The notes: generated by a model not told the origin, from the sequence alone. DNA of 39,946 bases from Acidobacteriota bacterium (GCA_016196035.1 JACPYM010000119.1:1-39946), one strand, 5' to 3'; counted from the first letter of the stretch, positions 18,001 to 28,260 are shown. Translations and numbers: made by a program.

Positions 18001-20660
18001 CCCGAAGTGCGGCTGGCGTTCGCGCCACTGCCGAACGCAATCAGGCTGCCGGTTGCGGCAGTGAGGTTGCCGCCCGTGAGCGTGAGCGTGCCGTTGATGG
18101 TCAGCGTGTGATTGTTGGTGAGATTGAGCGTGCGGCCGGTGTTGAGCGTCAGGTTGTTTACCGTCACATCGCCGGTGCTGATGCTGACTTCGTTGGTGAC
18201 ACCGCTGGCGGGCAGAGTGACATCCGCGCCGGAAGCTGGGACAGCGTTGTTGCTCCAATTCCCGGCGGTGTGCCAATCGCTCGAAACCGCGCCCGTCCAG
18301 GTCGGCCCGTTGATGGTCACGCTGTAGGCGCGCGAACCTACGCAATCGCTGGCCGTGTCTGTCGCGCTGATCGTGAAATTGAACGTGTTGATGGCCGTGG
18401 GGGTGCCGCTGAGCAAGCCGGTGTTGGCGTTGAGCATCAAGCCATTGGGCAACGAACCGGCACTAACGCTGAATGCATACGTGCCGCCGCCGCCACTGGC
18501 CGTGATGGTTTGCGAATACGCCGTGCCGACCGAGCCATTTGGCAGCGAAGTCGGACTAACCGTGATGGCAGGACAGGTGCTCAGGAATTTGTAGACGTAG
18601 GCCGAGCCTTGATCGGTATCCGTGACATCGTCATACAAACTGCCGACGAGCAGCGTCTCGCCTTGGAAGGCCACGGCGTAACCGAATTGATCGCCGACAT
18701 CGCCGTCACTGGCGACTACCTTTTTGAATTGGCCCCAGTTATTCGTGAGCGGCGTGCCCGGATTGTTCGGATCGTAATCGCGCATGAAGGCATACGCCGA
18801 GCCTTGGTCGGTGTTGAGGCCGACGTTATCGGCATAGGCTCCGATGATGGCGATGTCGCCATCCACGGCCACCGCGAACCCGAACTGATCGTTGAGCGCG
18901 GCATCTCCGGCGGTGAGCTTTTTGATTTGCCCCCAATTATTCGCGCCGCCCTGATTGCGCAAGAACACATAGGCCGAGCCGCTGCTGTTGCCGCCGTCGT
19001 CATCATCCGGCGCGCCGACGACGGCGGTGTCGTTGTGTAACGCGACTGCCGCGCCGAAATGATCGTTGAGCGCGCCATCGCTGGCGGCAATCCGTTTGAC
19101 TTCGCCCCAATTGTCCGCGCCGCCCTGGTTGCGTTGGTAAAGATAGGCCGCGCCTTTGTTGTCGGTGAAGGTCGCCGCGTCACCCAGGTAAGCGCCGACG
19201 ATGAGCGTTTCGTTGCTGAGCGCGACGGCATAGCCGAACTGGTCATTGTTGGCCGCATTGCCGGCAGTCAGTATTTTGCGTTCGCCCCAGTTGTTCGTCA
19301 GTGGTGTGCCGGGATTGCTGGGATCGTAATCCTGTTCAAACAGATAAACGGCCCCGCGACTTGAATTGATGAAATTCGCGCCGACGGCCAGCCGGTTGCC
19401 GCTGAGCGCGACAGACCAGCCGAAACTGTCGCCACTCGACCCATTACTAGCGCTGACTTTCTTGATCAGGCCCCAATTGTCTGTGCCGCCTTGATTGCGT
19501 CCGTAAAGGTAAACCGCGCCTTCGTTGTCGGCGTTGGCGACCGAATCGCCGCTCAAGGCGCCGACGGCCACGATGTCGCCGCTGATGGCGACCGCCGCGC
19601 CGAAATTGTCATCGGCCTGCCCGGCGGGGTCTTCCAGCTTGATGACTTCGCCCCAGTTGTTCGCGCCACCCACATCCCGTTGAAAAATGTAGGCTGCGCC
19701 TTGAAAGGAATTCCCGCCCACCGTGGCATAGATCGCACCGACGACGGCTGTGTCGCCATTGACGGCGACGGCTGCGCCGAAAGTATCATCGGCCGCGCCA
19801 TCACTGGCCGAAAGCTGTTTGACCTGGGTAAAAGTCGGGTCAATCGTAATCGGATAAACGGCCTGTGCATCGTCAACGACCAAAGATAACTCTTGCCCGC
19901 GAACCTCCATGCGCGAGGGCAAGGCGCGTCCCGTGGCATCAACGCTGGCGAGTTTGTCATAGCGCAAAACTTCGCTGCCGTTATTCGCCGCAAACGATAC
20001 GGCCTGCGCACCAGCGGTCAACATGGGCTGCAAGTCACCGCCGACTGCCAACACCAGGCGCACTGGAGCCGCCGTGTTTGGCACCGGCCGCACCTGCAAC
20101 GTGAAGCCTTGCTCCAAGCCGGCAGGCGCATTGACATACCATTCGATGAGCGGGGTTTGATTACTCGTGCCAACGGTCTTCTGAATTTCAACGCGATTGT
20201 TTTGTGCGGTGGGCTGGGCCGCTGTCACCGGCAACCAAGCGCCGCCAACCTGAACACCGCGCAGTTGCAGGCCCATACGCCAGCTTGCGTCCTGCGCAGG
20301 CAGTAGCTGCATCGCGCCGCCTGCGGTGAAATAGGCGCGGAGAGCTTGTGCCGGGTTTTGTACCGCAAACGCGCCCAGCGGAGCATGGTCGAATAGCGGC
20401 AGGGGAGTATGCGGCAGTGGGGTAGCGCGATAGCGCGCATCCAGCAGGGATTTGCGCAGGGAGTCATACGCGCCAGCCTGTTTTAACTGTGCCAAGGCCG
20501 CCGCTCCGCGCAAAGGCGTTTGATTATTCGCGGCGGCGGAATGAACTTGCTGCGGTAGCGGGCGCAGGCAAAGCGCGGCCACCACCAGCAGCGCGAACGG
20601 CAACAGCAAGCGCTGGTCGAATTTTGGATAGCAGAAACGCAGTAGTAGGAACAAAAGCAT
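15042..20660 (-). CDS. Giant secreted C25 (gingipain-like) cysteine peptidase with FG-GAP repeats
   Basis: The 1872-residue protein starts at 20660, where AGGAG lies 9 bases upstream; an ATG at 20702 has weaker support. After a hydrophobic signal (about 15-38) come a propeptide-like region, seven FG-GAP repeats (about 270-690, each with DxFGxAVAxxGDxxxVGA), an Ig-like putative sugar-binding/adhesion domain (about 690-790), a beta-rich segment starting with [16 protein letters not shown], and a C-terminal peptidase C25 domain (about 1500-1865). The catalytic His is H1745 in WFGHGS and the Cys is C1778 in MATCLNGYF, 33 residues apart as in gingipain R. The usual ending [12 protein letters not shown] is present. 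No type IX sorting domain is seen. It is probably an extracellular or surface peptidase of unknown specificity. Confidence 0.92.
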   Translation of the reverse strand: MLLFLLLRFCYPKFDQRLLLPFALLVVAALCLRPLPQQVHSAAANNQTPLRGAAALAQLKQAGAYDSLRKSLLDARYRATPLPHTPLPLFDHAPLGAFAVQNPAQALRAYFTAGGAMQLLPAQDASWRMGLQLRGVQVGGAWLPVTAAQPTAQNNRVEIQKTVGTSNQTPLIEWYVNAPAGLEQGFTLQVRPVPNTAAPVRLVLAVGGDLQPMLTAGAQAVSFAANNGSEVLRYDKLASVDATGRALPSRMEVRGQELSLVVDDAQAVYPITIDPTFTQVKQLSASDGAADDTFGAAVAVNGDTAVVGAIYATVGGNSFQGAAYIFQRDVGGANNWGEVIKLEDPAGQADDNFGAAVAISGDIVAVGALSGDSVANADNEGAVYLYGRNQGGTDNWGLIKKVSASNGSSGDSFGWSVALSGNRLAVGANFINSSRGAVYLFEQDYDPSNPGTPLTNNWGERKILTAGNAANNDQFGYAVALSNETLIVGAYLGDAATFTDNKGAAYLYQRNQGGADNWGEVKRIAASDGALNDHFGAAVALHNDTAVVGAPDDDDGGNSSGSAYVFLRNQGGANNWGQIKKLTAGDAALNDQFGFAVAVDGDIAIIGAYADNVGLNTDQGSAYAFMRDYDPNNPGTPLTNNWGQFKKVVASDGDVGDQFGYAVAFQGETLLVGSLYDDVTDTDQGSAYVYKFLSTCPAITVSPTSLPNGSVGTAYSQTITASGGGGTYAFSVSAGSLPNGLMLNANTGLLSGTPTAINTFNFTISATDTASDCVGSRAYSVTINGPTWTGAVSSDWHTAGNWSNNAVPASGADVTLPASGVTNEVSISTGDVTVNNLTLNTGRTLNLTNNHTLTINGTLTLTGGNLTAATGSLIAFGSGANASRTSGHLIGSVKKTIAGTGSFTYHTGTANGYSPVAVTINGGTGDLTITAFQTSMPGLAAPTLALNRYWNLTSTLVSPDLNLGFTYLASDIPVTATESLFRILKDTNGSAPITLPGGSTDNVDETTHIAAISNVTSFSNWSAGQPDAPLAVHLAALNAYANKSFSKASSGVTVAWQTGFEADHLGFNVYREDGGQRLKINPTLIAGSALLAGERTPLTAGNSYTWTDARGAASVAYWLEEIDLRGNSTWHGPVIATGNVANPETYPSQLRTKLLSELSDATNPTQQSEWAETPAEYANQGGAESLPLSALMAASDPKSTPWTLPNQTAMKLAVRKTGWYRVTQAELTAAGFNTNGNPLLLQLYADGVEVPMRVFGKGAFGFESLEFFGRGLELPATDTRIYWLTFGNGPGLRLETVTSRIPDQFTSSSFRSTVERKDRIIYFSGLLNGEAENWFGPVISATGALQTLTTRFVERNASATLELALQGVTDQTHAVNIEVNGRYLATMNFTGKAHPVQRFDVPGAWLLEGENEIKLLSAAGASDVNLVDAVRLTYARAYRADNDALSFSLSAGQSAFISGFSTPSLRLLKLNGNGAEREITVKAQLVNGSYGFALLGEGATYLALGDNRPERVAALTRNQPSNWRAASNAADFIIITSREFWNSANKLANARRQNGLRVAVIDVEDVYDEFAYGAHTPQALKDLLTCAGKNWARKPAYALLLGDASSDPRDYLGLGNADFVPTWLGATTYFETGLDNWLADFNNDGVPELALGRLPVRTAAQAEAVINKILAFKSSTAPRNALLVSDRTVDGYDYKRLSNQLAALLPASWTKQQVNRTDGTPDAVRQGIVQFINNQTPLVVNWFGHGSTQVWTGDGLLRTQDAATLTNNAAGLFVMATCLNGYFIDPQQTSLGEAVLTNASGGAFAVVSSSALNQPAAQLVFAQTFYRSLFNSGLTLGQAMTAARVAAIDRDVRNSYVLFGDPTMQLFPVKNK
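18590..19850 (-). repeat. Seven FG-GAP tandem repeats in the C25 peptidase gene
   Basis: Seven repeats of roughly 55-62 codons each encode the integrin-like FG-GAP pattern and would together form one beta-propeller. The repeats are similar at DNA level too (for example the recurring words for NWGE/NWGQ and DQFGYAVA), so this stretch is prone to recombination and assembly error. Confidence 0.85.
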
Positions 20661-20698
20661 GTCGTGGAACTCCTGAAAGAATCTGGGGATGAGCAATA

Positions 20699-20728
20699 GC
20701 AAAAGGGCTGGCCTGAACAGCCAGCCCT
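20699..20728 (-). terminator. Rho-independent terminator after the BNR-propeller gene
   Basis: On the minus strand AGGGCTGGC and GCCAGCCCT form a perfect 9-bp stem (20704-20712 with 20720-20728) with a 7-nt loop, followed by TTTTG. It begins 21 bases after the stop of the 20750-24196 gene and separates it from the C25 gene. Confidence 0.8.
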
Positions 20729-20749
20729 GAAAGTTGATTTTTCAATACG

Positions 20750-23700
20750 TCACTTGAAATTGACGCGCACGGTGTTGGCCTGTCGGCCATCTGCATTGAA
20801 GCCGAGATTCACTTCGCCGCGCCCGGCCAACGTTGTGGGCACGCGCACGTTCAATTGATCCAGCCCCACCAATGCGCCCTGTTTCCCGGCGAAGCTGACA
20901 CTGCCGGTGACTGGCGTGAAGGCGTTGCCACTGACGGGCGAGAATGTGACGCTGACCGCCGAGAGCGCGCTGCGATAGCGGAAGCCTGAGCCGAACAAGA
21001 CCAAATAGACCTGCTCGTTTGCATTGCTCACGTCAATCGGCGTGGGCACATAGGACGTGCCTGACAATTGCGCCAGCGGTTCAAGCGTCGTTGTGCCATC
21101 CGCGCGCAGGCGATAGACCGCTCCGGTGGGCGCGCCGCTGCCGTTGGCATTGGCGGTGAACAAGCCGGGCGAAACGTAATTCAAATTGACGTAGCCCACC
21201 GAGGGTTTGCCATCGCTGTCCAAAATCGTCACGGTCGCCAAACCCGGCACGCCGCCGATGGGAACCTGGAAGTTGACCTGATTGGGCGAGACGAAAAACA
21301 GCGGGGCGGGGCGTTCCGTTCCGAACGCGTCGCGCACGAAGACGCGCGTGCCCGCCAACGTGGTGGGCAAGGGCACTTTGCTGGCCGACTCTGACTTGGT
21401 CGCCAGGTCTACGCCAAACGAAGTGACGATGGCTTCGTTCGCCAAGCCAGGGCCGCCGAAGCTGGCCGCCGAGACGGTCGAAAGCGGACGCGGGTTGAGC
21501 GTCAACCGATAGATGCCGCGTCCGTGGGTGGCGGCGATCAGGCTGCCGCTGGGCTGGTGATAGCGCATTTGCAGCACCGACACGTTGGGAAAATTATTGC
21601 CGAGCCGAACCCAAGTTTGGCCGCTATCCACGCTCTGAAAAACACCAATATCGGTGCCAATGAAAATCGTCGCCGGGCGTGTCGGATCGAGCACCGCTGC
21701 ATTGACGGGCACGTCGGGCAAATTGCCGCTGATGTCCGCCCAAGTCGCGCCGAAGTTTTCCGTCAAAAAAACGTGGCCGGGCGTGCTGGATGTCGCCCGA
21801 TTGAAGCCGGAGTAGGTGACCACCGCGCGTTGCACGTTGCGCACGTCCAGCGCGATGTCGGTGATGAAACGGTTTGGCAACGGCGAGCGGGTGGCATTGC
21901 GGAAGCGCGTCTTCGCGATTTCGTGCGCGTTCTGCGTGATGTAAACCATGCCATCGCTTGAACCAGTCCAGACCACTTCGCCAACGGCATCAATGCCGCC
22001 GCGCGAAGGGTAGGCTGCCAAGGCAGTGATGACGCCTTGGCCCTTGGTAAGATCAGCGCCATATCCATCCACGCCGCCACCGAGGCCCATCCAATTGCGC
22101 CCGTGATCAATCGAACGATAAAGGCGATAGGTGCCGAAATAGAGCGCGTTGCCATCCGCACCGCTATAACCGGTGTTCAACGTCATCGGCGCATAAAACG
22201 CGACGCGATCATTCGGATTCAGATTGCCGGATTTCGGCAACACACAACCGAAACAACCGCGCTCCGTCCAGGTGAGTCCGCCATCCAGCGAAATCACGGG
22301 GCCGATGACTGCGCCGGTTCCCTGACTCTTGATGTTGTAAAAGGTGTGATAGAGGACGGAAGGGTCGGATTGATCAATCAACACCGCGCCGCCATCGCCA
22401 TCATCAATGTGCGTCCAGGCGGGCGCGCCAGCATACAGATTGGTGCCGTTGTCCTGTGTGCCGCCAATCACCAGATTGGGATCGTAAGGATGCACCGCCA
22501 CGGATTGAAACTGCGTAATGCTCAGATTCGTGTTGAGGTTGTTCCAGCGCCAGGTATTCGTTTTCGCGCCGTCGGTGCGCCAGATGCCGCCGTCATTGCC
22601 GGTGAACAGGATATTGGAATTGGCCGGACTAACGGCGATGCAATGCGTGTCCGGGTGCAGCCCGATGATGGGCGGGAGGGAATTGGTATTGTCGCGAATA
22701 TCAACGTCCACACTCAGGTCATCCCAACTGCGCCCGGCGTCCAGGCTGCGAAAGAGCGTGCCGCCTACGTAGGCAGCATTGGCCTGCGTGCCGTAATAAA
22801 GAATGTTGCCGTTGTTGGGATCGGCCTGTAGCGCCAGATTGTAGTTGGCTTGGCCGGCTTGTTGCGGGCGCGTCACCGCCGTCCACGTTTCGCCATTGTC
22901 GGTAGAGCGGTAAATGCCCAGCAGGAGATCATCTACACCCGCGAAAGCCGCATAGACAGTTGAATTGGGCGACGAACCAATCGGCGGGCCGATGGTCAAG
23001 ACGATGCGTTCATAAACATCATTACCCTTGTCGTCGGTGCGTGCAGGCAAGCCTTTGTTCAAATACTTCCACGACAGCAGGTCGCCGCCAATGTCAGAGC
23101 GGTAAACGCCCTCGGAGGTAATGCCGGCGTAAACGATTTTTGGGTTGCGCGGATCAATCACGACATCGGATGCCAGCCGGTCAAGCCGACTGACGGTGGG
23201 GTTGACGTTGATCCAGGTCAAGCCGCCATCGGTGGTTTTCCACAAACCGCGATTGCCCAAGGGCGCTTGGCCGGGCGTCGTAGTTGCCGATAAAAAGAAG
23301 CCGGTATTGGTGGCGGCAAACACGGTGCTCGGATTCGAGGGATCAATAGCGATGCGGCTGAAGGTGCAATTGAGGAAGACCGGTAATTTCGGATCGGTGG
23401 TTGAAGTCGGCCCGACGATTTGCGTCCACGTTTGGCCGCCGTTGGTGGTCTTGAAAAGGCCCGCGCCGTAATAGCTATCGCCTGAGCGGTTCGGTTCCCC
23501 CGTGCCCAGATAGATCACATCGGGATTGATCGGATCAATCGCCACTGCGCCCACGGCGAGCGAAGGCAAATCGTCGGTCAAGGGCGTCCAGTTTTTCCCA
23601 TTATCGAGCGAGCGCCACAGCCCGCCCTGCGCGCCGCCGACATACACGGTTTGATTGGTCGTGCCGTTATAGCGCGGATCAAGCGCGATGGCTGTCACGC

Positions 23701-24196
23701 GCCCTGACACGGCGGTGCGCACGGCCAGATTGGTGTCCAGCCGCGTGCGCGTACCAAACACCTGTCCATTCAAAATGGGACGCGGCCCCAGCGCTGTCCA
23801 GGCAATGTCTTGTTCGGGCGCGGCGGCCAACTTGCCGCGCTGGCGCAATTCCTGCTGCGCGCGTTCCGTCTTCGCCCATTGCTCTATCCCCGCGAGCCGC
23901 GCATTTTGGGGAATCTCGGCAAGCGGATACGCGCGTTGCTGATAAAACCATTCCTGGCGTTTTTCCCCTTCATTGAATTCCGTGCCCGTCTCTTTTCCCT
24001 CACGCTCACGTTCGGCGCGCAGCCATTGGCTGGAACCGTGGCGCTCCGAATCTGCTGCGAAACTGCCATCCGCCGAGAAGTAGGTCAGCGTGAACAAACT
24101 TGTCATCAACGCCAGCCCCAAAATTACGGATTGGGCAAAGGCGGAGCGGCGTAAAGAGGGAAATAAAGCTTTCGCGAGCGGCAGGAGTCTCAACAT
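20750..24196 (-). CDS. Secreted BNR/sortilin-type beta-propeller protein with Solibacter C-terminal domain
   Basis: The 1148-residue protein has an N-terminal signal or membrane segment (about 17-40), a charged region (50-125), and a large propeller region (about 130-895) with many BNR/Asp-box motifs such as SLDNGKNWTPL, TTNGGQTWTQI, STDNGETWTAV and SVDSGQTWVRLG. This is the pattern of VPS10/sortilin-like and xyloglucanase-type propellers. Residues about 905-1148 are the Solibacter-type C-terminal domain (SAASFG, PLFFVSPNQVNFQVP, PGLFTANANGSG, VYLVLFGSGFRYR). AGGAAGG precedes the ATG. The protein is exported and probably binds or degrades a polymer, but no catalytic residues can be assigned. 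Alternative: a purely structural surface protein. Confidence 0.93.
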   Translation of the reverse strand: MLRLLPLAKALFPSLRRSAFAQSVILGLALMTSLFTLTYFSADGSFAADSERHGSSQWLRAEREREGKETGTEFNEGEKRQEWFYQQRAYPLAEIPQNARLAGIEQWAKTERAQQELRQRGKLAAAPEQDIAWTALGPRPILNGQVFGTRTRLDTNLAVRTAVSGRVTAIALDPRYNGTTNQTVYVGGAQGGLWRSLDNGKNWTPLTDDLPSLAVGAVAIDPINPDVIYLGTGEPNRSGDSYYGAGLFKTTNGGQTWTQIVGPTSTTDPKLPVFLNCTFSRIAIDPSNPSTVFAATNTGFFLSATTTPGQAPLGNRGLWKTTDGGLTWINVNPTVSRLDRLASDVVIDPRNPKIVYAGITSEGVYRSDIGGDLLSWKYLNKGLPARTDDKGNDVYERIVLTIGPPIGSSPNSTVYAAFAGVDDLLLGIYRSTDNGETWTAVTRPQQAGQANYNLALQADPNNGNILYYGTQANAAYVGGTLFRSLDAGRSWDDLSVDVDIRDNTNSLPPIIGLHPDTHCIAVSPANSNILFTGNDGGIWRTDGAKTNTWRWNNLNTNLSITQFQSVAVHPYDPNLVIGGTQDNGTNLYAGAPAWTHIDDGDGGAVLIDQSDPSVLYHTFYNIKSQGTGAVIGPVISLDGGLTWTERGCFGCVLPKSGNLNPNDRVAFYAPMTLNTGYSGADGNALYFGTYRLYRSIDHGRNWMGLGGGVDGYGADLTKGQGVITALAAYPSRGGIDAVGEVVWTGSSDGMVYITQNAHEIAKTRFRNATRSPLPNRFITDIALDVRNVQRAVVTYSGFNRATSSTPGHVFLTENFGATWADISGNLPDVPVNAAVLDPTRPATIFIGTDIGVFQSVDSGQTWVRLGNNFPNVSVLQMRYHQPSGSLIAATHGRGIYRLTLNPRPLSTVSAASFGGPGLANEAIVTSFGVDLATKSESASKVPLPTTLAGTRVFVRDAFGTERPAPLFFVSPNQVNFQVPIGGVPGLATVTILDSDGKPSVGYVNLNYVSPGLFTANANGSGAPTGAVYRLRADGTTTLEPLAQLSGTSYVPTPIDVSNANEQVYLVLFGSGFRYRSALSAVSVTFSPVSGNAFTPVTGSVSFAGKQGALVGLDQLNVRVPTTLAGRGEVNLGFNADGRQANTVRVNFK

Positions 24197-24496
24197 ACGA
24201 CCTTCCTATTTTTGATGGAGATTGTGGGTGACTACCGTGTGCAGGGGCGAACACGGCGCAATGAACATGATGATTTGCCAAATCCTGCCGGGTGGCACGC
24301 CGACGAGGTAAATTGGAACGGTACAGGAAGCGAGCTGTGAAAGGTGAGCCAGGGATGAGACTCGATTCGTAGGTTAGCTCGGGGTACGGACGCGGGCGGA
24401 TACTAGCACAGGAGTGTCAAAATTGTATCCCGGAAATTTTGCAGGGTGGCTCGCCGACGGCTGGCTACGGTGAAAATTGATGCGTTCGATAGGCGT
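24197..24496. other. Intergenic region with a degenerate direct repeat
   Basis: About 300 bases without a gene. It holds the promoter of the 24196 gene. Two related 26-nt segments lie at 24280-24305 and 24434-24459 (22 of 26 positions identical, sharing GGGTGGC and CGCCGACG). No function is evident. Confidence 0.5.
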
Positions 24497-25186
24497 TTAC
24501 TTGGTCTTCTGAATCAATTGAATCAGGCGTTCGGCGTGGTTGCGCGCGATGAGCGGAACACCTTCGTCCTTAATCACATCTTTGAGTAAGGGGATCAGTT
24601 GGTACGGATCGGCCAGGTGTTTGCCGCGCAATTCGCTCTCAAGCATGCGCATTTGCGCGGGCGTGGAAATCGGGTCGGTCTGGCGCGTGTTTTCGATCTC
24701 GAAGACGCGCATCTCCTGCGTGGCAATACCGCGAAAGAGTTCGGCCAAACGCGCCAGTGCCGCATTGTCGGTGTAGTTGAATCTGGTCGTGCGTTCTTTG
24801 CCGTTATGGGCATACCGGATGGTCATCGTGCCCAGATGCGAGAAGTCTTTTTTATGCTGATACTCTTCGGTGCTGTCCAGGAAATTCAGTGCGCTGAACA
24901 AGGCTTGCATCTGGTTGATCAAAGAGGCCGAGACGGTCAGCTTGTTGACGATCTCATCCGCGTCTTTGCGTTTGAAGAGATACTGCCCCGCACCCGTTCC
25001 ATCGAATTCGACTTCGATGCGCGGGATGGTGAAGCGCTCATTGACGAAGGTGTATTGAAACTGCGTCAGATTGGCATTCGGGTCTGGTTTGGCTTCAAGC
25101 GTTCCCGTTTGCAGCCGCTGTTGCGCAAGGGCGCTGCCACCGAGCAGCAGCGCCGAATAAAAGATCGCCATGAACAGTTTTTTCAT
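24497..25186 (-). CDS. Secreted protein of unknown function
   Basis: The 229-residue protein has a signal peptide (1-21, SALA|QQ). The mature part is mixed alpha/beta and contains FQYTFVNERFTIPRIEVEFDGTGAG and GTMTIRYAHNGKERTTRFNYTDN, followed by a helical C-terminus. No family is recognised with confidence. It begins 50 bases after the end of the M1-like gene on the same strand, so the two may form an operon and the product could act with that protein in the periplasm. Confidence 0.82.
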   Translation of the reverse strand: MKKLFMAIFYSALLLGGSALAQQRLQTGTLEAKPDPNANLTQFQYTFVNERFTIPRIEVEFDGTGAGQYLFKRKDADEIVNKLTVSASLINQMQALFSALNFLDSTEEYQHKKDFSHLGTMTIRYAHNGKERTTRFNYTDNAALARLAELFRGIATQEMRVFEIENTRQTDPISTPAQMRMLESELRGKHLADPYQLIPLLKDVIKDEGVPLIARNHAERLIQLIQKTK

Positions 25187-25236
25187 ACGTGGTAAGTCAG
25201 CAGCTTGCCAGCCAACCCAAAGCCTGCAAGGCCTGG

Positions 25237-27522
25237 TTAGTTTTCACGCGCGGCGCTCGCAGCACTGCCTTTCTTCGTGTCGAAAGGCGTTTGCAGGTAT
25301 TGCTGGGCAACGGCTTGCGCCTTCTCGTAATCGTTCCCGTTGCTCAGCGCTTTGTTGTATTCGGCCACGGCGCGTTCGCGTTGACCCAGCGCATCCCAGG
25401 CGTTGCCGCGATAGATGTAAGCCCAAACTTCAATCCAATCGGGGCGCAAGTTGCCGTTGAGCCCTTGATCGAAAGCGTCGAGCGCCTTGGAGTAGTTGCG
25501 CTGGGTCATATACAACAAGCCCAGGTTGTACCAGGCCCATGAATGGCCGCGATTGAGTTTGATGGCGGCTTGGAATTGTTGTTCTGCTTCGGTGTATTCC
25601 TGCTCGCGGAAATGCTCAATGCCGCGCCGCACGATCACGCCCTGGCGCAACTCTTCGGAACTCTTGATGACCTTGTTATCGGGGTCGACGACGACATCCA
25701 GCGGTTTGCTCTTGGTTTGTACGTCGAAATCTACCGAGGTGCCCTTAAGATATAAATCCTGCCGTTCATTCCCGGCTTCAGTTTTCAGTAAGACAGTAAT
25801 GGGCATTTCAAACGTATCAAGTTCCTGCTTAACCGTGCCGGGCACACGGAAGCCGTCTTTGGTGCGCAACACGCGCCAATCGGAATGGAACTCCGGCACG
25901 CCGGTCGAATCCACCCACTGACCGAAGAAGAAGCGCATATTGCGTTTGGCCGCCGTGCTGACGAATTGCTCGAAGTCATCCAGCGTGACGTTCTTGCCGT
26001 CGTATTTCTTGTAGTAGTCCTGCAACATCTGGTCGAACGGTTTGTCGCCCAGCAACTGGCGCAGCATATTGAAGACCAGCGCGCCTTTATAAAAGATGAC
26101 CGAGCGATATGCCGGTGTTTGATCGTCCAGTTGCTTGGGCGCGTTACGAATCGAAGACGCCTGCTCAAACGCCAGCGCCTTTTCCAATTCGGCCTGCACC
26201 GCCTGCTGGAATTGCGTCTCGTTGGCGTTTTCCTTGATCGCCATCAACATGCTGAATTCGGCCAACCCTTGCGACAGCCAGATGTCGTCAAAGGAGCGCA
26301 GCCCCACCGCCTGGCCCCACCATTGATAGGCGACTTCGCGGCCCAGTTTCTCTTCGTTGGCGGTCGTCATCACGCGCGGCGAAAGGAAAATGACGCCGGC
26401 GCCGCTATACGTTTCCAGCGTTTCATCATCGGTTTCCGCCACGATCAGTTTGTTGCCGAAAGGGAAGTTGCCGAACTTGGACGTGTAGTATTCCAAGTGC
26501 TGGCCGATCACTTTGGCGACGTTATCAGCCAGCCGGTCATCGCCGACCTTGACGTAAATATCCAAATCGAAGCCGGACTGTTTGACGTTGCGGACGATGT
26601 ATTTGGCCGCCGCGATGTTGCCGGGCAATACGGGTTTGGTGCTGACAAAGGAATAGGTCACCCATTCGGTCGGGGCGGCGGTTGGAACAACCGTTTGGCC
26701 GTTGGGCAACAGCACCGGTGACATATCCTGCTTCTTGGTTTTGTCTGTTTTGGCCGCATCCGTGACGGCAGGCACGACGGGCGTTTCGACCACCGGTTGT
26801 TCGCTGTAACCCGTCACGACGATGCCTTTGGGCACTTTGATTTTGATGTCGTAAGTCGCCCGGTCTGCGGCATATTCGTGAAACGGAAACCAGCGCGCCG
26901 CATAGCAAAGATAAGAGCCTTGCTCACCGACATACGCCAGCCGCGCGTTGGCAATCGGGCCACCTTGTGCCGATTCAAGCGCACCTTCGTACTCGAACAG
27001 CAAGGTCACCGGCTGATTCGCGGGCACCACGCCACCCAGATCAATGCGCACATCGTTTTTCTCGCGGTTGTCCTGGATGAATTGCAATTCAACCGTGCTG
27101 GGTGTGGGCGCTGTGACCGGAGCCTTGTTTGCACCGTTAGCGGCTGGTGTTTTGGCGGCAGGCGTCGGCGTTGGTTTCGCCGCTTTTTGATTTTGACGGG
27201 TCAAAGCGGGAGCGCCCGACGCCACCGGCACCGTCTGCACTGCGGGAGTCGGCGTCGGCATCACATCCAAACGGGCGATACGTTTTACCGCCAAAGAGCC
27301 ATTGAGTTCAAAGACGACGGAGCGTGTGTCAGAAACAGGAGTGAATTTGACTTCAGTGCGCGCCCGCAAGTATTGCTGGCCGGGCGTTAACTCGGCCTCG
27401 ATCTTGTAGCTCTGTACATCCAAGTCGGCCACGCCCTTTTGCGCCGCCGCCGGGCCTGCCCACCAAATGACGGCCGCGCCCAGCAATCCAGCGATAACAA
27501 CCTTTGAGAAAGTGTTCTTCAT
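25237..27522 (-). CDS. M1-peptidase-like protein with TPR tail, zinc site lost (probable pseudoenzyme)
   Basis: The 761-residue protein has a signal peptide (about 1-27), a beta-rich N-terminal domain interrupted by a Pro/Ala/Thr-rich insert (about 95-140), a region like the M1 aminopeptidase catalytic domain (about 330-560) and a C-terminal TPR pair (about 640-740). The active M1 signature HExxH-x18-E is replaced by R395-E-V-A-Y399 with Q418 in WLSQGLAEF, so all three zinc ligands are changed while the surrounding QWWG and DDIWL residues are kept. No GAMEN exopeptidase motif is seen; [13 protein letters not shown] stands in that area. It is probably a non-catalytic binding or chaperone-like protein in the envelope. 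AGGAAGAA precedes the ATG. Confidence 0.92.
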   Translation of the reverse strand: MKNTFSKVVIAGLLGAAVIWWAGPAAAQKGVADLDVQSYKIEAELTPGQQYLRARTEVKFTPVSDTRSVVFELNGSLAVKRIARLDVMPTPTPAVQTVPVASGAPALTRQNQKAAKPTPTPAAKTPAANGANKAPVTAPTPSTVELQFIQDNREKNDVRIDLGGVVPANQPVTLLFEYEGALESAQGGPIANARLAYVGEQGSYLCYAARWFPFHEYAADRATYDIKIKVPKGIVVTGYSEQPVVETPVVPAVTDAAKTDKTKKQDMSPVLLPNGQTVVPTAAPTEWVTYSFVSTKPVLPGNIAAAKYIVRNVKQSGFDLDIYVKVGDDRLADNVAKVIGQHLEYYTSKFGNFPFGNKLIVAETDDETLETYSGAGVIFLSPRVMTTANEEKLGREVAYQWWGQAVGLRSFDDIWLSQGLAEFSMLMAIKENANETQFQQAVQAELEKALAFEQASSIRNAPKQLDDQTPAYRSVIFYKGALVFNMLRQLLGDKPFDQMLQDYYKKYDGKNVTLDDFEQFVSTAAKRNMRFFFGQWVDSTGVPEFHSDWRVLRTKDGFRVPGTVKQELDTFEMPITVLLKTEAGNERQDLYLKGTSVDFDVQTKSKPLDVVVDPDNKVIKSSEELRQGVIVRRGIEHFREQEYTEAEQQFQAAIKLNRGHSWAWYNLGLLYMTQRNYSKALDAFDQGLNGNLRPDWIEVWAYIYRGNAWDALGQRERAVAEYNKALSNGNDYEKAQAVAQQYLQTPFDTKKGSAASAAREN

Positions 27523-27615
27523 AGTTCTTCTTCCTGCTTTCTATTCCTTGCTAGCTCGTTCTGAATGTCATGATCCGCGTAACCTGCCGGGGATTATAAC
27601 ACCCTGCTTCTGTTT

Positions 27616-27765
27616 TTGAAGTTGTCGCCCGGCTTTCGCATAAATCAGGCATTGAACGGAATTTCCGGACTGTCTTGCGGTTCGGTTAGCGTGTATGCCG
27701 CCTTTGCAGCGATGGACGAGTACCGCAAAATAGCGCAAACGCGGCGCGATGGGACGAATCTATGA
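27616..27765 (+). CDS. Possible small ORF overlapping the lasso-B2-like gene by ATGA
   Basis: A frame open from about 27590 ends with TGA at 27763-27765, overlapping the ATG of the next gene (27762) in the ATGA arrangement typical of translational coupling. There is no early ATG. A TTG at 27616 would give 49 residues (beginning MKLSPGFRINQ, ending RRDGTNL), a TTG at 27652 would give 37, and an ATG at 27712 only 17. No Shine-Dalgarno is obvious. The context suggests a peptide partner for the B2-like protein, but the peptide has no convincing lasso core (no Gly start with Asp/Glu at ring position 7-9). Confidence 0.28.
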   Translation: MKLSPGFRINQALNGISGLSCGSVSVYAAFAAMDEYRKIAQTRRDGTNL

Positions 27766-28253
27766 GCCTTGTGCAAAAACGAATACGACAGGTTTTTGAG
27801 TATGGCGCAGCCGGGCAAAACTATTTGTTGCTGGCGCGCACGCTGCATACTGCCTGGCTGGTGCGGCGGCAGTTGGCGGCGCGCCAATCCTCACCGCAAC
27901 TCGCGACAACGATTGCTGCTGTTGAAAAGCTATACCTGCCGCCCCAACCCGGCTGGACGGGAATACCTGCGGAAACAATTCTGCGCTTTGCCGGGTTTAT
28001 CGTCGGTGTGCCCTTAACCTGGGGACGTTGTGTGCAGAAGTCTCTGATTGCATATCGCCTGCTCAATGGCTACGGGATTCCGGCGCGCTTTTGTTGCGGC
28101 GTCAACCGGCAGCAACAAACTCTGGATGGGCACGCTTGGGTAGAGAAATTGAGCGAGCCTGGATGTGCTTTAAGCGAAAGCCGCGATCCTTATCGGTTTT
28201 ATTTGCCGGTTTATACCTCACCAATGCCGGCAGCAGTTGAAGATAGGCTTTGA
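27762..28253 (+). CDS. Transglutaminase-like (lasso peptide B2/McjB-type) protein
   Basis: The 163-residue protein matches the Transglut_core3 fold used by lasso peptide B2 leader peptidases. C90 is in WGRCVQKSLIAYRLL, followed by GIPARFCCGV, and H124 is in DGHAWVE; the Cys-His spacing of 34 is close to that of McjB. The third catalytic residue may be D142. Homologues cut the leader from a ribosomal peptide. No lasso cyclase (asparagine-synthetase-like) or PqqD-like B1 partner is present on either side. It may therefore be an orphan protease of other function. It is divergent from the M1-like gene. The start is supported by the absence of other in-frame starts after an upstream stop. Confidence 0.82.
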   Translation: MSLVQKRIRQVFEYGAAGQNYLLLARTLHTAWLVRRQLAARQSSPQLATTIAAVEKLYLPPQPGWTGIPAETILRFAGFIVGVPLTWGRCVQKSLIAYRLLNGYGIPARFCCGVNRQQQTLDGHAWVEKLSEPGCALSESRDPYRFYLPVYTSPMPAAVEDRL

Positions 28254-28260
28254 TAAAACA

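Noticed and set aside
17586-19040. Plus-strand open frame of 484 codons across the C25 gene
   Set aside because: It mirrors the FG-GAP and beta-rich coding repeats on the other strand, is Gly/Arg/Ala-rich and has no recognisable domain.
27652-27765. Lasso peptide precursor upstream of the B2-like gene
   Set aside because: No Gly/Ala/Ser/Cys core start with Asp or Glu at ring position 7-9 and no Thr at the leader -2 position could be found, and there is no cyclase gene. It is kept only as a possible small ORF.
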